NCBI GenBank assembly: GCA_905182165.1
Contig: CAJJAK010000001.1
Span: 1 to 64,000 of the forward strand
Length of the DNA stretch: 64,000 nt
Reading direction: 5' to 3'
DNA from: an uncultured Paracoccaceae bacterium
GTDB lineage: Bacteria > Pseudomonadota > Alphaproteobacteria > Rhodobacterales > Rhodobacteraceae
Shown here: positions 19,447 to 29,391 of the stretch, piece by piece
Numbering within the stretch: the stretch's first letter is position 1
Layout of the letters: every line of letters starts with the position of its first letter
Notes under the pieces: generated by a model
Seen by the model: the letters and a program-made list of their open reading frames with translations, nothing else
Database searches by the model: none
Told to the model about the DNA's origin: nothing
Position numbers and translations under genes: made by a program

Positions 19447-20137
19447 CTACAAGCAATCTGCGGTGGATAAAACACCTCCTTTTAAGTATAAAATTTTATC
19501 CATACGGTTAGCTAAGTCGAGGTCATGTGTGGCAATAATAGTGGAAATTCCAAGTTTTTTACTCATTTTTTTTATCGTAGAAAGTTCTTAAAGATGAGGC
19601 AGCATCTAAATTTCCAGTTGGCTCATCAGCTAGTAAAATGACTGGTTTATTTGCCAAAGCTCTACATAGCGCAACTCTTTGTTTTTCCCCGCCAGAAAGT
19701 TCAGCAGGTTTATGAAGAATCCGATCAGACAAGCCAACCTCATCAAGCAACTCTTTAGCAAAAAGACCAGCTTCAGAACTATTTTTTCCTGCAGTCAATT
19801 GGGGTAACATTACATTCTCTAGGGCGGTAAACTCAGTTATCAAATGATGGAATTGATATACAAAGCCTACTTCATCTCTCCTAGTAATTGTTCTCAATTT
19901 TTCAGAACTTTGCGTCATTGATCTTCCACATATAATAACCTCGCCACTGTCAAGGCTATCCAAAAGACCAGCTATATGTAAAAGAGTCGATTTTCCTGCT
20001 CCAGAAGGACCAACAATAGAACAATTTCTACCCTTTTCAACATAAAGATCTACATTTTGAAGAACATGTACTTCATGTGTTTTTAACATCTTATAAGACT
20101 TTGACACTTCGCGAAGCTCTAAGTTAAATTCACTCAT
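19447..20137 (-). CDS. lolD: Lipoprotein-releasing ABC transporter ATP-binding subunit (frameshifted)
   Basis: The ATPase that powers release of outer-membrane lipoproteins from the inner membrane. Walker A VGPSGAGKST, signature LSGGEKQRV and Walker B VILLADEPTGNLD are visible. The D-loop/H-loop part (STIIATHDLDLANRMDKILYL) lies in another frame after a break near 19590, giving about 230 aa in total. The gene overlaps the permease gene by eight bases. As LolD is indispensable in Gram-negative bacteria, the break is more likely an indel error than inactivation. Confidence 0.9.
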
Positions 20138-21413
20138 TTCTTAACGCTTCAACAGGATTCAAACGAGCAGCGCGTCTTGCTGGAAAATAAGTAACAATAA
20201 ATGACAAAGAAATTGAAAGAAAAATAGCACCAACAACATCCTTAATTTCTAATCGTGCGGGTAATTTTGAAAGGTAACGCACCGACGGATCCCAAACTTC
20301 TGCACCTCTTAAACTACTTATCAAGGTGAAAATTTGATCAATATAAATTACAAATAAACATCCTAAAAAAACACCGCAAATGGTGCCAACAACTCCAATC
20401 ATGCTTCCACAAAGAAAAAATATCCTAAGAACTGATGCTTCTGACAAACCAATTGTGCGCAATATTCCAATATCTTTACTCTTATTTTTAACCAACATAA
20501 TAAGGCCAGATACTATGTTGAGTGAAGCAATCAAAACTAATATTGAAAGAATTACAAACATCACGTTGTCTTCTACTTCCAAAGCATTCAAAAATGCCCC
20601 CGATCGGTCTTTCCAAGTCCAAAACAACGACCCTGGATTTGCCAATTCCCGAAGTTCCAAAATTGTCTTATCAATTTGATCTGGGTTTGACACAAAAATT
20701 TCCAACACATCAGCACCTGAAACTTTATTCAAATAAACTTGAGCCTTATTAAAGGGCATATATATACGCGTATTATCAATATCATAACGACCTACTTCAA
20801 AAATATAAACTACTTCAAAATCTTGCACACGAGGCGCAGTTCCAAACGCTGTTTTTAATCCATCTGGTGAAATAAGTTTTAACTTATCACCAGGAATTAA
20901 ATGTAATTGGCGAGCTATTCCACTTCCAATAGCAACAATATCATTGAAATTAGCTATTTTACCAATTGCGAGTTTCGGATTAGCTATTAATGGAACTTTT
21001 TTAAGATCGTTTGATCTTATTCCAAATAATTCGACACCCAAGTTGTTAGAGCCCTTCGTAGCCATAACCTGACCCTTAACGATCGGTGCAGCAAGGCTTA
21101 CATTTGCTAAGGATGTCATATTGTTTGTTAAATTGTCGTAATTTTTTATTAGGCGGCTACTAATCCCATTTTGACTTAAGTATGTTGGATTATAAATACT
21201 AATGTGAGCGTTTGCTCCCAAAATAGTTTTTACGAATTCATATCTAAATCCCGACCTTACCGCCAGGGTTACGATCAAAGCAAAAACAGCTAAAGTAATT
21301 CCAATAAATGAAATTAATGTCATTATAGAAATGCCACCATCTCGTCTTTTGGTTCGCAAATAAGCCCAAGCTATTTGCCATTCATATTTTGCAAAAGGTT
21401 TAGATCCGACCAA
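20130..21413 (-). CDS. lolC: Lipoprotein-releasing ABC transporter permease (LolC/LolE/LolF type)
   Basis: A 427-aa MacB/FtsX-type permease. It has an N-terminal transmembrane helix preceded by EWQIAWAYLRTKRRDGGIS, a long periplasmic domain (about 50-270), and three C-terminal transmembrane helices with the coupling sequence LVKNKSKDIGILRTIGLSEASVLRIF. The end PARRAARLNPVEALRNE is diagnostic of the family. Only one permease gene is present, as in alphaproteobacteria where a single LolF-like subunit forms a homodimer with LolD. It lies between proS and lolD in an apparent operon. Confidence 0.9.
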   Translation of the reverse strand: MVGSKPFAKYEWQIAWAYLRTKRRDGGISIMTLISFIGITLAVFALIVTLAVRSGFRYEFVKTILGANAHISIYNPTYLSQNGISSRLIKNYDNLTNNMTSLANVSLAAPIVKGQVMATKGSNNLGVELFGIRSNDLKKVPLIANPKLAIGKIANFNDIVAIGSGIARQLHLIPGDKLKLISPDGLKTAFGTAPRVQDFEVVYIFEVGRYDIDNTRIYMPFNKAQVYLNKVSGADVLEIFVSNPDQIDKTILELRELANPGSLFWTWKDRSGAFLNALEVEDNVMFVILSILVLIASLNIVSGLIMLVKNKSKDIGILRTIGLSEASVLRIFFLCGSMIGVVGTICGVFLGCLFVIYIDQIFTLISSLRGAEVWDPSVRYLSKLPARLEIKDVVGAIFLSISLSFIVTYFPARRAARLNPVEALRNE

Positions 21414-21448
21414 GAATAATCCTTTATAAATAAATTTATATAACTAAT

Positions 21449-22792
21449 TCAACGAAGTGATTTATAAATATCAGTTACTTTTTTAATCGCAAGTTCAGGA
21501 GACATCTCTGAACTTACTCCAGACCTTCGAGAAGTGAGTTCTACAACCCCATTTCTGATACCCCTTGGACCCACAGTAATACGCCAGGGCAATCCAATCA
21601 AATCCATTGCAGCAAACTTTGTGCCTGCCCGTTCCTCTCTGTCATCGTACAAGCAATCAAAGCCAAGATCAGTAAAAGTTTTGTAAATACTGGAACACAA
21701 GTGATCTGTTTCATCATCACCTTGCTTTAGATTAACAATACCGACATGAAAAGGTGTGACCCCCTCTGGCCAAATAATTCCATTATCATCGTGACTTGCC
21801 TCTATTATAGCACCAACCAAACGGCTAACACCAATACCGTGGCTCCCCATATGTACAGGTGTTTTACTTCCATCTGTATTACTTACGTGGGCGCCCATTG
21901 AATCCGAATACTTAGTACCAAAATAAAAAATCTGTCCAACTTCTATAGCTCTGCTGCTGGTTTGCCTACCTTTGGGTACAGATTTATTATACTCTGAAAC
22001 ACTGTGGGTCTCATCTGTTCTAGCATAGGGCGTAGTCCATTCATTTACGATTTTCTGACACTCATCTATATTTTGAAAATCAACAATACGCTGACCTAAT
22101 TGCAAATCTAAAATATTTTGGTCAAAAAAGACTTCAGATTCCCCTGTTTCTGCCAAGACTAAGAACTCATGCGAGTGATCTCCACCAATGGGACCAGTAT
22201 CAGCACGCATCGGGATCGCTTTTAGTCCCATTCTTTCATAAGTTCGAAGATAACTTACCATATGTCTATTATAAGAATGTATCGCAGCTTCTTTATTTAG
22301 ATCAAAGTTATAACCATCTTTCATATAAAATTCCCGCCCTCGCATCACACCAAAACGTGGCCGTCTTTCATCTCTAAATTTCCATTGGATGTGATACAAA
22401 GTTAGCGGTAAATCTCTGTAACTATTAACATGAGAACGAAAAATATCTGTAATTAACTCTTCATTTGTTGGACCATAAAGTAGATCTCGACCATGGCGAT
22501 CTTTTATTCTCAACATTTCTTCACCATAGTCATCATAACGGCCACTTTCTCTCCAGAGATCAGCTGATTGAAGTGTCGGCATTAACATTGGTATATGGCC
22601 AGCTTTAATTTGCTCCTCATGTACAATAGCTTCAATCTTTTTCAAGACTTTAAATCCCATAGGAAGCCATGAATAAATTCCAGACTGCGCTTGCCGGATC
22701 ATCCCAGCCCTAAGCATTAATCTATGGCTAGCTATCTGAGCATCACTTGGGTTTTCTTTTAATATTGGTAAAAAATATTTACTTAGACGCAT
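21449..22792 (-). CDS. proS: Prolyl-tRNA synthetase (short form without editing domain)
   Basis: A class II aminoacyl-tRNA synthetase of 447 aa. Motif 2 region ([29 protein letters not shown], cited here by its start at about residue 133) and motif 3 ([18 protein letters not shown]) are present. The sequence passes directly from motif 2 to motif 3 without the roughly 180-residue INS editing insertion, as in the alphaproteobacterial ProRS2 group. The ATG at 22792 ([15 protein letters not shown]) is the conserved start; an ATG seven codons upstream is less likely. Translation of proline codons depends on it. Confidence 0.93.
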   Translation of the reverse strand: MRLSKYFLPILKENPSDAQIASHRLMLRAGMIRQAQSGIYSWLPMGFKVLKKIEAIVHEEQIKAGHIPMLMPTLQSADLWRESGRYDDYGEEMLRIKDRHGRDLLYGPTNEELITDIFRSHVNSYRDLPLTLYHIQWKFRDERRPRFGVMRGREFYMKDGYNFDLNKEAAIHSYNRHMVSYLRTYERMGLKAIPMRADTGPIGGDHSHEFLVLAETGESEVFFDQNILDLQLGQRIVDFQNIDECQKIVNEWTTPYARTDETHSVSEYNKSVPKGRQTSSRAIEVGQIFYFGTKYSDSMGAHVSNTDGSKTPVHMGSHGIGVSRLVGAIIEASHDDNGIIWPEGVTPFHVGIVNLKQGDDETDHLCSSIYKTFTDLGFDCLYDDREERAGTKFAAMDLIGLPWRITVGPRGIRNGVVELTSRRSGVSSEMSPELAIKKVTDIYKSLR

Positions 22793-22861
22793 AAGCTTTT
22801 CCTTAAAAATCAAATTTAATTTTATCTAGGCTATTGTTGATCAGCACGCAACACTTCCACA

Positions 22862-22985
22862 TCAAACATAATCAAGTGATGCATCATTAAAAAAAGAATC
22901 TAGAACATTTCTAGCTAATTTAATTGATATAGGTTTACCTACTTTTAATGCACCTTTATCAAGCTCATTTACGAGATAAGATATT
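22862..22985 (-). pseudogene. 3' fragment of an unidentified gene
   Basis: A minus-strand open frame of about 40 codons (SYLVNELDKGALKVGKPISI, ending NDASLDYV and TGA) has coding character but no start. It stops being coding exactly where the plus-strand FAD oxidoreductase begins near 22985. It looks like the C-terminus of a gene whose 5' part is missing. I do not recognise the family. Confidence 0.4.
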
Positions 22986-23985
22986 GAATCAGTGTGCGTT
23001 TTGGAAACAGAAGACTTGATTGGTTACCATGCCAGTGGACGTTCTGCCGCAATGTTTTTGGAAAACTACGGAAATGATATCGTGGTAGAATTAAACAAAG
23101 CAAGCACACCTTACCATAAAAAAGGCGGCTATTTAACTGATAGAGGTTTAATGAGCCTTGGCCGATCACAAGATAAAGATAGTTTTCTTGCTGAAATTAA
23201 TGCCATGAACTTGGAACAAATAAGTATTAGCGAAGCATTAGATCTATTTCCTATTATCAATACAAAGTCTGTAGAGTATGTCAGTTTCCTAAAACAAGCC
23301 CCAGATTTGGATACTGATAAGATATTACAAGATTTTGCAAAGATGATCAGGCGAAATAATGTCAAAAGAAAATAGATTAAATGTAAAAAATATAAAAAAA
23401 TTGGCAAAATCCTGGCAGGTTGAAACAAATAAAGAAAGTTTTGAAGGAACTGTCTTGATAAATGCAGCAGGCGCGTGGGTCGACGAAGTTGCTTTAATGG
23501 CTAATGTGCAGCCCTTAGATTTCGTCCCAATGCGTCGATCAATTGCTCGTGTTCCCTCGCCCACAGCTGACAGTATTGGCAAGTGGCCAATGGTACATGG
23601 AGCTGGAGATAGATGGTATGCCAAGCCAGATGCAGGCGCTTGGTTAATATCGCCATGCGAAGAGGATCCAATGCATCCACACGATGCATTTGCAGATGAT
23701 ATGGTTTTGGCAGAAGGAATAGATCGATATAGTAAAATGGTTAATCATGAAATCACCAGCTTGCAAACCAGTTGGGCCGGATTAAGAACTTTTTCTCAGG
23801 ACCACGCTCTAGTAATCGGCTTTGACAAAAGTACTAAAGATTTTTTTTGGTTTGCCGGTCAAGGAGGGTATGGTTTTCAGACAGCCCCTGCTGCATCTCA
23901 GTTAGCGTCAGAGCTAATCTTAAGCAATTCTACTAGTTTAGCTAAAGGCACTATTAAAGCACTATCGCCCAAGCGATTTAATTAA
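22984..23985 (+). pseudogene. FAD-dependent (DadA-like) oxidoreductase, 5'-truncated and frameshifted
   Basis: A DAO-family flavoprotein of D-amino acid dehydrogenase/glycine oxidase type. It opens in mid-domain at VCVLETEDLIGYHASGRSAA, so the first 25-30 residues with the GxGxxG FAD-binding motif are missing. A frameshift lies near 23360. Recognisable later parts are LINAAGAWVDEVA, SWAGLRTFSQDHALVIGFD and FWFAGQGGYGFQTAPAASQ. Upstream of 22984 the same frame meets a stop at once. As drawn it cannot bind FAD and would be inactive; an assembly join or an inversion/deletion breakpoint would both explain this. Confidence 0.8.
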
Positions 23986-24024
23986 ATAAAATATTAATAT
24001 TTAAAAAGTTCTTGCGAACAAATA

Positions 24025-24648
24025 GTGAACATAATAGACAAGCTTATGGAAAATATAAATTTATTTCATAGCAATATTGAAAACACCAAACCTTCAATCA
24101 ACTTTATTGGAGATCTAAACTTATCTCTTGGCAGAATACATGAAATATTTGGCTTCTCACGTGCCACATTAGCGTTAATAATTGCTCAAAATACGGCTAA
24201 TCATATTTTTTGGATCCGTACAGAATGGAATCCTGATAATTTAAATGCCGACGGAATTACAAACTTCATAAACCCAGGTCGATTAACTTTTATTAATGTT
24301 AAAAATTTTACTGATATGCTTTGGACTATGGAGGAAATATTGAGAACAAGCTACATTCCTTTAGTAGTTTGCGATTTACCTGAAATTCCAAATTTCACTG
24401 CGGTAAGGCGGTTACATTTAGCCTTAAAATCAGACATATATGAACATAAAAAATGCTTAGGACTCTTGTTAACACCAAAAAATGGGGGAGCAAAAGGCGT
24501 AGAAAGCAGATGGAAAGCCACCGCTAATCACAGTAAATTCTATACAGCATGGCATTTAGAATGTTGCAAAGCCCAAAATATAAAACCAGGGAAATGGGAA
24601 ATTATAAAAAAAGAGGGGTTCGCTAATTACCAAACAATAAAATTATAA
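24025..24648 (+). CDS. ImuA-like RecA-fold protein
   Basis: A 207-aa protein with a run of features of the ImuA/SulA-like family of RecA-related proteins: GRIHEIFGFSRATLALIIAQ, FWIRTEWNPDNLNADGI, NPGRLTFINV, LWTMEEILR and VVCDLPE. In other alphaproteobacteria ImuA acts with ImuB and DnaE2 in damage-induced mutagenesis, but neither partner gene is next to it here. No Walker A lysine motif is obvious, as usual in this group. The start at 24025 is GTG; ATG 24046 (MENINLFHSN) is a good alternative. Confidence 0.6.
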   Translation: MNIIDKLMENINLFHSNIENTKPSINFIGDLNLSLGRIHEIFGFSRATLALIIAQNTANHIFWIRTEWNPDNLNADGITNFINPGRLTFINVKNFTDMLWTMEEILRTSYIPLVVCDLPEIPNFTAVRRLHLALKSDIYEHKKCLGLLLTPKNGGAKGVESRWKATANHSKFYTAWHLECCKAQNIKPGKWEIIKKEGFANYQTIKL

Positions 24649-24740
24649 TAAATTAATTAAGATGCTAAACTATAAAAAAATATCGCATATTATGAACAAA
24701 CTGGTTATTGAAAACTTAATGTTCAAGAATAATCTTGATA

Positions 24741-24770
24741 TAAAATAGAATAAAATGGAATAAAATGACA
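24741..24770 (+). repeat. Three tandem 10-bp units at a start codon
   Basis: The units TAAAATAGAA, TAAAATGGAA and TAAAATGACA lie head to tail. The third supplies the ATG of the TerB/J-domain gene (24765), and the second contains an out-of-frame ATG at 24755. No Shine-Dalgarno sequence is visible in this leader. Confidence 0.6.
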
Positions 24771-25451
24771 CTTTGGTCTCGTATAGCAACAGCCTTATCG
24801 TCACTGGCAAAAGGCGAAAGCTTATCAGATGTATTTGAAAAGTTAAAAACCCCCCCAGAACGCACAGTTGCATTTGCAATTGCCATAATTGCGTTAAGTG
24901 CCAAGATGGCAAAAGCAGATGGCGAAGTTACCAGAGACGAAGTAACAGCCTTCAGAGAGGTGTTTAATATTCCAAAAAAAAATGAGAGCCAGGCTGCAAA
25001 AGTTTTTAACTTGGCAAGGCAGGATGTTGCAGGGTTTGAAGCATATGCGACCAAGATAGCAATTATGTTTAAAAATGATCGCCAATCTCTAAGTGATTTA
25101 ATTGAAGGTTTATTTCATATTGCTTTGTCAGATGGCAATTATCATCCAGCTGAAAATGCATTCTTACAGAAAGTTTCTGAAATATTTAGTATACCAGAAA
25201 TAAATTTTTTAAGGATTAGATCAAGATTTGTCCCTAATGCACCTAAAGATCCTTATGATATACTTGAGGTTGATCCGAATACGCCTGTTGAAGAAATTCG
25301 AAAATCATGGAGAAAGCTCGTGAGGGAAAATCATCCCGATCAAATGATTGCTAGAGGTGTCCCAGAGGAAGCACTACGAATTACAACCAAAAAACTAAGT
25401 GATATCAATGTAGCTTGGGCAATAATAAATCAAGGAACAATTCAAGAATAA
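24765..25451 (+). CDS. TerB- and J-domain protein (DjlA-like co-chaperone)
   Basis: A 228-aa protein with a TerB/DjlA-type helical domain (about 35-150, including KMAKADGEVTRDEVTAFREV and ALSDGNYHPAENAFL). A C-terminal J domain carries the diagnostic HPD in RENHPDQMIARG (about residue 190). The HPD tripeptide stimulates the DnaK ATPase. Unlike E. coli DjlA it lacks an N-terminal transmembrane segment. It may direct DnaK to particular clients in the cytoplasm. It stands between the ImuA-like and oligopeptidase genes. Confidence 0.88.
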   Translation: MTLWSRIATALSSLAKGESLSDVFEKLKTPPERTVAFAIAIIALSAKMAKADGEVTRDEVTAFREVFNIPKKNESQAAKVFNLARQDVAGFEAYATKIAIMFKNDRQSLSDLIEGLFHIALSDGNYHPAENAFLQKVSEIFSIPEINFLRIRSRFVPNAPKDPYDILEVDPNTPVEEIRKSWRKLVRENHPDQMIARGVPEEALRITTKKLSDINVAWAIINQGTIQE

Positions 25452-25553
25452 TTAATAATGTTAATAAAAATAGTGTAATTAAATAATACTAACTATCTTG
25501 AACTTATCTAATAATGCGACATATGAGTAGTAAGTAATTTTAAAAGGAAGATC

Positions 25554-27362
25554 ATGTATTCAAAACTAAATAAAGCGCAAATGAAAGAATTAGTTAGAGA
25601 CAATAATGATCTCGGCGGAGCTCCCATAAAAAATTTACCTCAATGGAATCTAAACGACCTATATACCAGTGAAACCTCCAAAAAATTAATCGAGGACCTG
25701 AAATGGTTAGACGAAGAATGCATCAGATTCGAAACCGATTTTAAAGATAATTTAAACAAACTATCATCAAATAGTTTTTTAAATTGTATTTTAAGATATG
25801 AAAAAATTCAAAATATTTCTGGTCGAATTATGTCTTTTGCTGGTCTCAAATATTACCAATCCACAACAGACAATAACAGAGCAAAGTTTCTTGCAGATAT
25901 GCAAGAAAAAATAACAAATTGCTCAAGTAAATTAGTATTTTTCTCATTAGAAATAAACCGTTTAAATGACGAAAAGTTAAATTCCTTACTAAAAAATAAT
26001 ACTAAATTGTTTCGTTTTAAACCAATTTTTGATAATTTACGGAAAATGAAGAAACATCAATTAAGTGATGAATTAGAAGCATACCTTCACGATCAATCAG
26101 TAGTGGGTGCATCCGCTTGGAACCGCCTTTTTGATGAAACTATTGCTGATTTAAAGTTTACTATCTCAGGCGAAGAACTAAACATTGAAGGTGCATTAAA
26201 CCTTTTTTCTGATAACGATCGGGAAAAGCGTGAAATTGGAGCCCAAGAGGTCGCTAAAGTTTTAAATAAAAATATTAATATTTTTTCTAGAATTACGAAT
26301 ACTCTAGCTAAAGATAAGGAAATTGAAGATCGTTGGCGAAAAATGCCTAATCCACAATTTGAACGGCATCTTTCGAATGACGTTGAGCCTGAAGTGGTCG
26401 AAGCTCTTCGAAATGCCGTTGTTAATTCTTATCCTGACACCTCCCACAGATATTATAAATTAAAAACTAAGTGGCTGGGTTTGGAAAAGATGGAAATTTG
26501 GGACAGAAATGCTCCTTTGCCAAACCAAGACACAAAAGTTATTAGCTGGGATGAGGCCAAAGAAACTGTATTAAGTGCATATAAAGATTTTGCACCTGAA
26601 ATGGCAGCGATTGCAGAACCTTTCTTTCAAAAAGGTTGGATTGATGCCGCGGTTAAACCTGGTAAGGCTCCAGGTGCCTTTGCTCATCCAACAGTTACAA
26701 ATGTGCATCCTTACATAATGCTGAACTATTTGGGTAAGCCTAGGGACGTAATGACATTGGCGCACGAGCTTGGTCATGGTGTACATCAAGTTTTAGCTGC
26801 AAGTCAGGGAGAGTTATTAAGCTCCACGCCCCTTACTTTAGCAGAGACAGCATCTGTATTTGGGGAAATGTTAACATTTAATAAAATTTTAAGTAACGCT
26901 AAAAGTACTATGGAACGCAAAATCTTATTAGCAAGTAAAGTCGAAGATATGATTAATACAGTCATTCGACAAATTGCTTTTTATGATTTTGAATGCAAGC
27001 TGCACGAAGCTCGAAAAAAAGGTGAATTAACTTCTGATCAAATAAATGAAATTTGGATGAGCGTACAGGCAGAGAGTTTAGGGCCTTGCTTTAATTTCAT
27101 GCCGGGTTATGAAACTTTCTGGGCTTATGTACCCCACTTCATACACTCGCCATTCTACGTTTATGCTTATGCTTTTGGGGACGGTTTAGTAAATGCACTT
27201 TATTCAGTTTATGAAGAAGGTGCGGCAGATTTTGAAATGAAATATATTGAAATGCTCAAAGCAGGCGGATCTAAGCATCATTCCGAACTGCTTAGACCTT
27301 TCGGGTTAGATGCTAGCGATCCAAAATTTTGGAATAAGGGTTTAAATTTATATCCAGGATGA
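25554..27362 (+). CDS. pepF: M3-family oligoendopeptidase F
   Basis: A 602-aa zinc metallopeptidase, intact. The zinc site HELGHGVHQ (HExxH) lies at about residue 404, with the downstream Glu in LAETASVFGEM completing the ligand set. The N-terminal M3 helical domain and the C-terminal region (FIHSPFYVYAYAFGDGLVNALY) match the pepF/M3 group. It degrades cytoplasmic peptides of roughly 6-20 residues. The start is the ATG at 25554 preceded by AAGGAAG. Confidence 0.93.
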   Translation: MYSKLNKAQMKELVRDNNDLGGAPIKNLPQWNLNDLYTSETSKKLIEDLKWLDEECIRFETDFKDNLNKLSSNSFLNCILRYEKIQNISGRIMSFAGLKYYQSTTDNNRAKFLADMQEKITNCSSKLVFFSLEINRLNDEKLNSLLKNNTKLFRFKPIFDNLRKMKKHQLSDELEAYLHDQSVVGASAWNRLFDETIADLKFTISGEELNIEGALNLFSDNDREKREIGAQEVAKVLNKNINIFSRITNTLAKDKEIEDRWRKMPNPQFERHLSNDVEPEVVEALRNAVVNSYPDTSHRYYKLKTKWLGLEKMEIWDRNAPLPNQDTKVISWDEAKETVLSAYKDFAPEMAAIAEPFFQKGWIDAAVKPGKAPGAFAHPTVTNVHPYIMLNYLGKPRDVMTLAHELGHGVHQVLAASQGELLSSTPLTLAETASVFGEMLTFNKILSNAKSTMERKILLASKVEDMINTVIRQIAFYDFECKLHEARKKGELTSDQINEIWMSVQAESLGPCFNFMPGYETFWAYVPHFIHSPFYVYAYAFGDGLVNALYSVYEEGAADFEMKYIEMLKAGGSKHHSELLRPFGLDASDPKFWNKGLNLYPG

Positions 27363-27429
27363 TAGACGAACTGGAGAAAATGGAGGAGTAATAAATAATA
27401 GTATTAAATTAAATTAATCACCTACTATG

Positions 27430-28329
27430 TTAGGAATTAGTTTCTATCAACATACCTTTGTTAACAGCCAGTTCGCGCATCTTGATTTGCAGTTTTTCAA
27501 AAGCACGGAATTCAATTTGTCTTATTCTCTCTCGACTTACATCATACAAATTTGATAATTCTTCTAAGGTTAAAGGTGGTTCTTGTAACTTTCTTTTTAA
27601 GATGATGTCTTTCTCACGATCATTTAAAATTGTTAAAGCTTCAGTGAGTAATTCCCGTCTGTTGTCTAACTCATTCTTCTCTTCATAGTTTGCTGCTTGA
27701 TTGGCTGTTTCATCCTCCAACCAATCTTGCCATTCTGCGGCACCTTCACCATCAGTCATCACCTGCGCATTTAAAGAAGCATCTCCACCCGTCAGTCGTC
27801 TGTTCATTGAGACGACTTCTTTCTCTGTAACATTTAAATCTTTTGCTATCTTTGCAACGTTATGGTCACGTAAATCTCCCTCCTCTAACGCTCCAATTCT
27901 ATTCTTTGCTTTGCGTAGATTAAAAAATAACTTCTTTTGTGCACTAGTTGTACCCATTTTAACTAATGACCATGATCTCAAAACGTATTCTTGTATGCTA
28001 GCTCTTATCCACCACATTGCATAAGTAGAAAGCCTAAAACCTTTATCTGGGTCAAATTTCTTAACCGCCTGCATCAATCCTACGTTTGCTTCAGAAACTA
28101 TTTCAGAAGTTGGCAACCCATATCCACGATATCCCATAGCAATTTTTGCAGCCAATCGAAGATGAGATGTAACCATTTTATGAGCCGCTTGACTGTCACC
28201 ATTATCGACCCATTTTTTGGCGAGAATGAACTCTTCCTCTCGCTCCAACATGGGAAATTTCTTAATTTCCTGCAAATACCTTCCCAAACCATGCTCTGGC
28301 GAGGGGGCGGGTAAATTAGTGTAGCGCAT
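27430..28329 (-). CDS. rpoH: RNA polymerase heat-shock sigma factor RpoH
   Basis: A 299-aa alternative sigma-70-family factor. Region 2 reads ANVGLMQAVKKFDPDKGFRLSTYAMWWIR, cited here by its start at about residue 87. The RpoH box QKKLFFNLRK separates RpoH from RpoD, and region 4 has [17 protein letters not shown]. It directs transcription of chaperone and protease genes. ATG 28329 (MRYTNLPAPSPEHGLGRYLQ) fits the family; the in-frame codon six bases upstream is TTG. It lies immediately downstream of rluD on the same strand. Confidence 0.94.
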   Translation of the reverse strand: MRYTNLPAPSPEHGLGRYLQEIKKFPMLEREEEFILAKKWVDNGDSQAAHKMVTSHLRLAAKIAMGYRGYGLPTSEIVSEANVGLMQAVKKFDPDKGFRLSTYAMWWIRASIQEYVLRSWSLVKMGTTSAQKKLFFNLRKAKNRIGALEEGDLRDHNVAKIAKDLNVTEKEVVSMNRRLTGGDASLNAQVMTDGEGAAEWQDWLEDETANQAANYEEKNELDNRRELLTEALTILNDREKDIILKRKLQEPPLTLEELSNLYDVSRERIRQIEFRAFEKLQIKMRELAVNKGMLIETNS

Positions 28330-28398
28330 TTCCAACTCACTTTAAATTATTGAATATTAATAAGTATATAAGGACTATATGTAAAAAATCCAAGGTTT

Positions 28399-29391
28399 TC
28401 AGCGTATTTTTTTTAAAATAGCATCCAATTCTATCAAATCCTTCGGAAGATCACTGTTGAACGAAACAGGTTCATTTGTGACCGGATGGATAAATGCTAA
28501 TGATGTCGCATGTAATGCAAGCCTAAGTCTAAAAATTTCACATCTTTTCCAACTATTCTTAAATTTTCGTCGACTTCCGTAAACTGGGTCACCAATTAAT
28601 CCATGCCCTATATGTGCTAAATGCACTCTAATCTGATGAGTTCGCCCAGTCTCCAACCAACAATCTAACCTTGTAGCAAATTCACCATAAACAACTTCGT
28701 TTTTACATCGGGTAACCGCCCTGCGCAGTATACCCTGAAATTATTATTTTTTCTATCAAAAATGAATCAGATGTTCTGAATATTGATCCAACATTATGAA
28801 TACTTCTAATATTATCAAGAATTACAATTGATTTATAACACCATGACAGTCTTTTAGTGACGTATTTTTGAATTTTTCAAACTTAGAGCTCAAACCTGAA
28901 TGTGCAACATCCGTTTTAGCTACGACTAGTAATCCACTAGTATTCTTATCAATTCTATGAACAATACCAGGGCGTTTTCTGCCGCCAACTCCCGACAAAC
29001 TTGAACCACAATGAAACATCAAAGCATTTACTAAAGTTCCACTTGGCGAACCAGGCGCTGGATGGACCACCATTCCAGCAGCCTTATTTATCACAATTAA
29101 GTGCTCATCTTCGAAAGCTATGTCAATTTTCAAATCCTCTGCAGAAATGTTTGTAATTTCTGGCGCTTCTAGAGTGATTTCCCAATTGCTATTTGGAATA
29201 ACTTTTGTTTTCAGAGTAGCTACTAAACCATTATCAGACGATATTACACATCCAGCCTCGATAAGCTTTTTCAAACGGGATCTGGACAATGTGTATTTTT
29301 CCGAAACGGCATCAGCAAGAGCTTTATCTAAGCGCTTTGCTGTCTCTGGAAATAATGTTATCTCTAAAACCTGAGAAGGGTACGAATTCAT
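28399..29391 (-). CDS. rluD: 23S rRNA pseudouridine synthase RluD-like (interrupted by foreign-looking segment)
   Basis: It isomerises uridines in helix 69 of 23S rRNA if it is true RluD. The N-terminal S4 domain (LSRSRLKKLIEAGCV) precedes the catalytic motif HRIDKNTSGLLVVAK with its Asp. The C-terminal half has LETGRTHQIRVHLAHIGHGL and IGDPVYGSRRK. Between about 28722 and 28850 the expected 40-45 RluD residues are missing and replaced by coding sequence of another protein family. The ATG at 29391 shares bases with the ATG of the divergent DUF6476 gene. With the segment as read, no intact synthase can be made. Confidence 0.88.
28722..28850 (-). other. TrmH/SpoU methyltransferase fragment inside rluD
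   Basis: Read on the minus strand, from 28834 down to 28721, this encodes SIVILDNIRSIHNVGSIFRT followed by SDSFLIEKIIISGYTAQ. This is the characteristic first strand and motif 1 of SpoU/TrmH-family 2'-O-methyltransferases, closest in flavour to the small Bacteroidota TrmH proteins. The reading frame differs from the rluD frame on both sides, and there is no start. It occupies the place of a similar length of RluD sequence. Confidence 0.75.
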
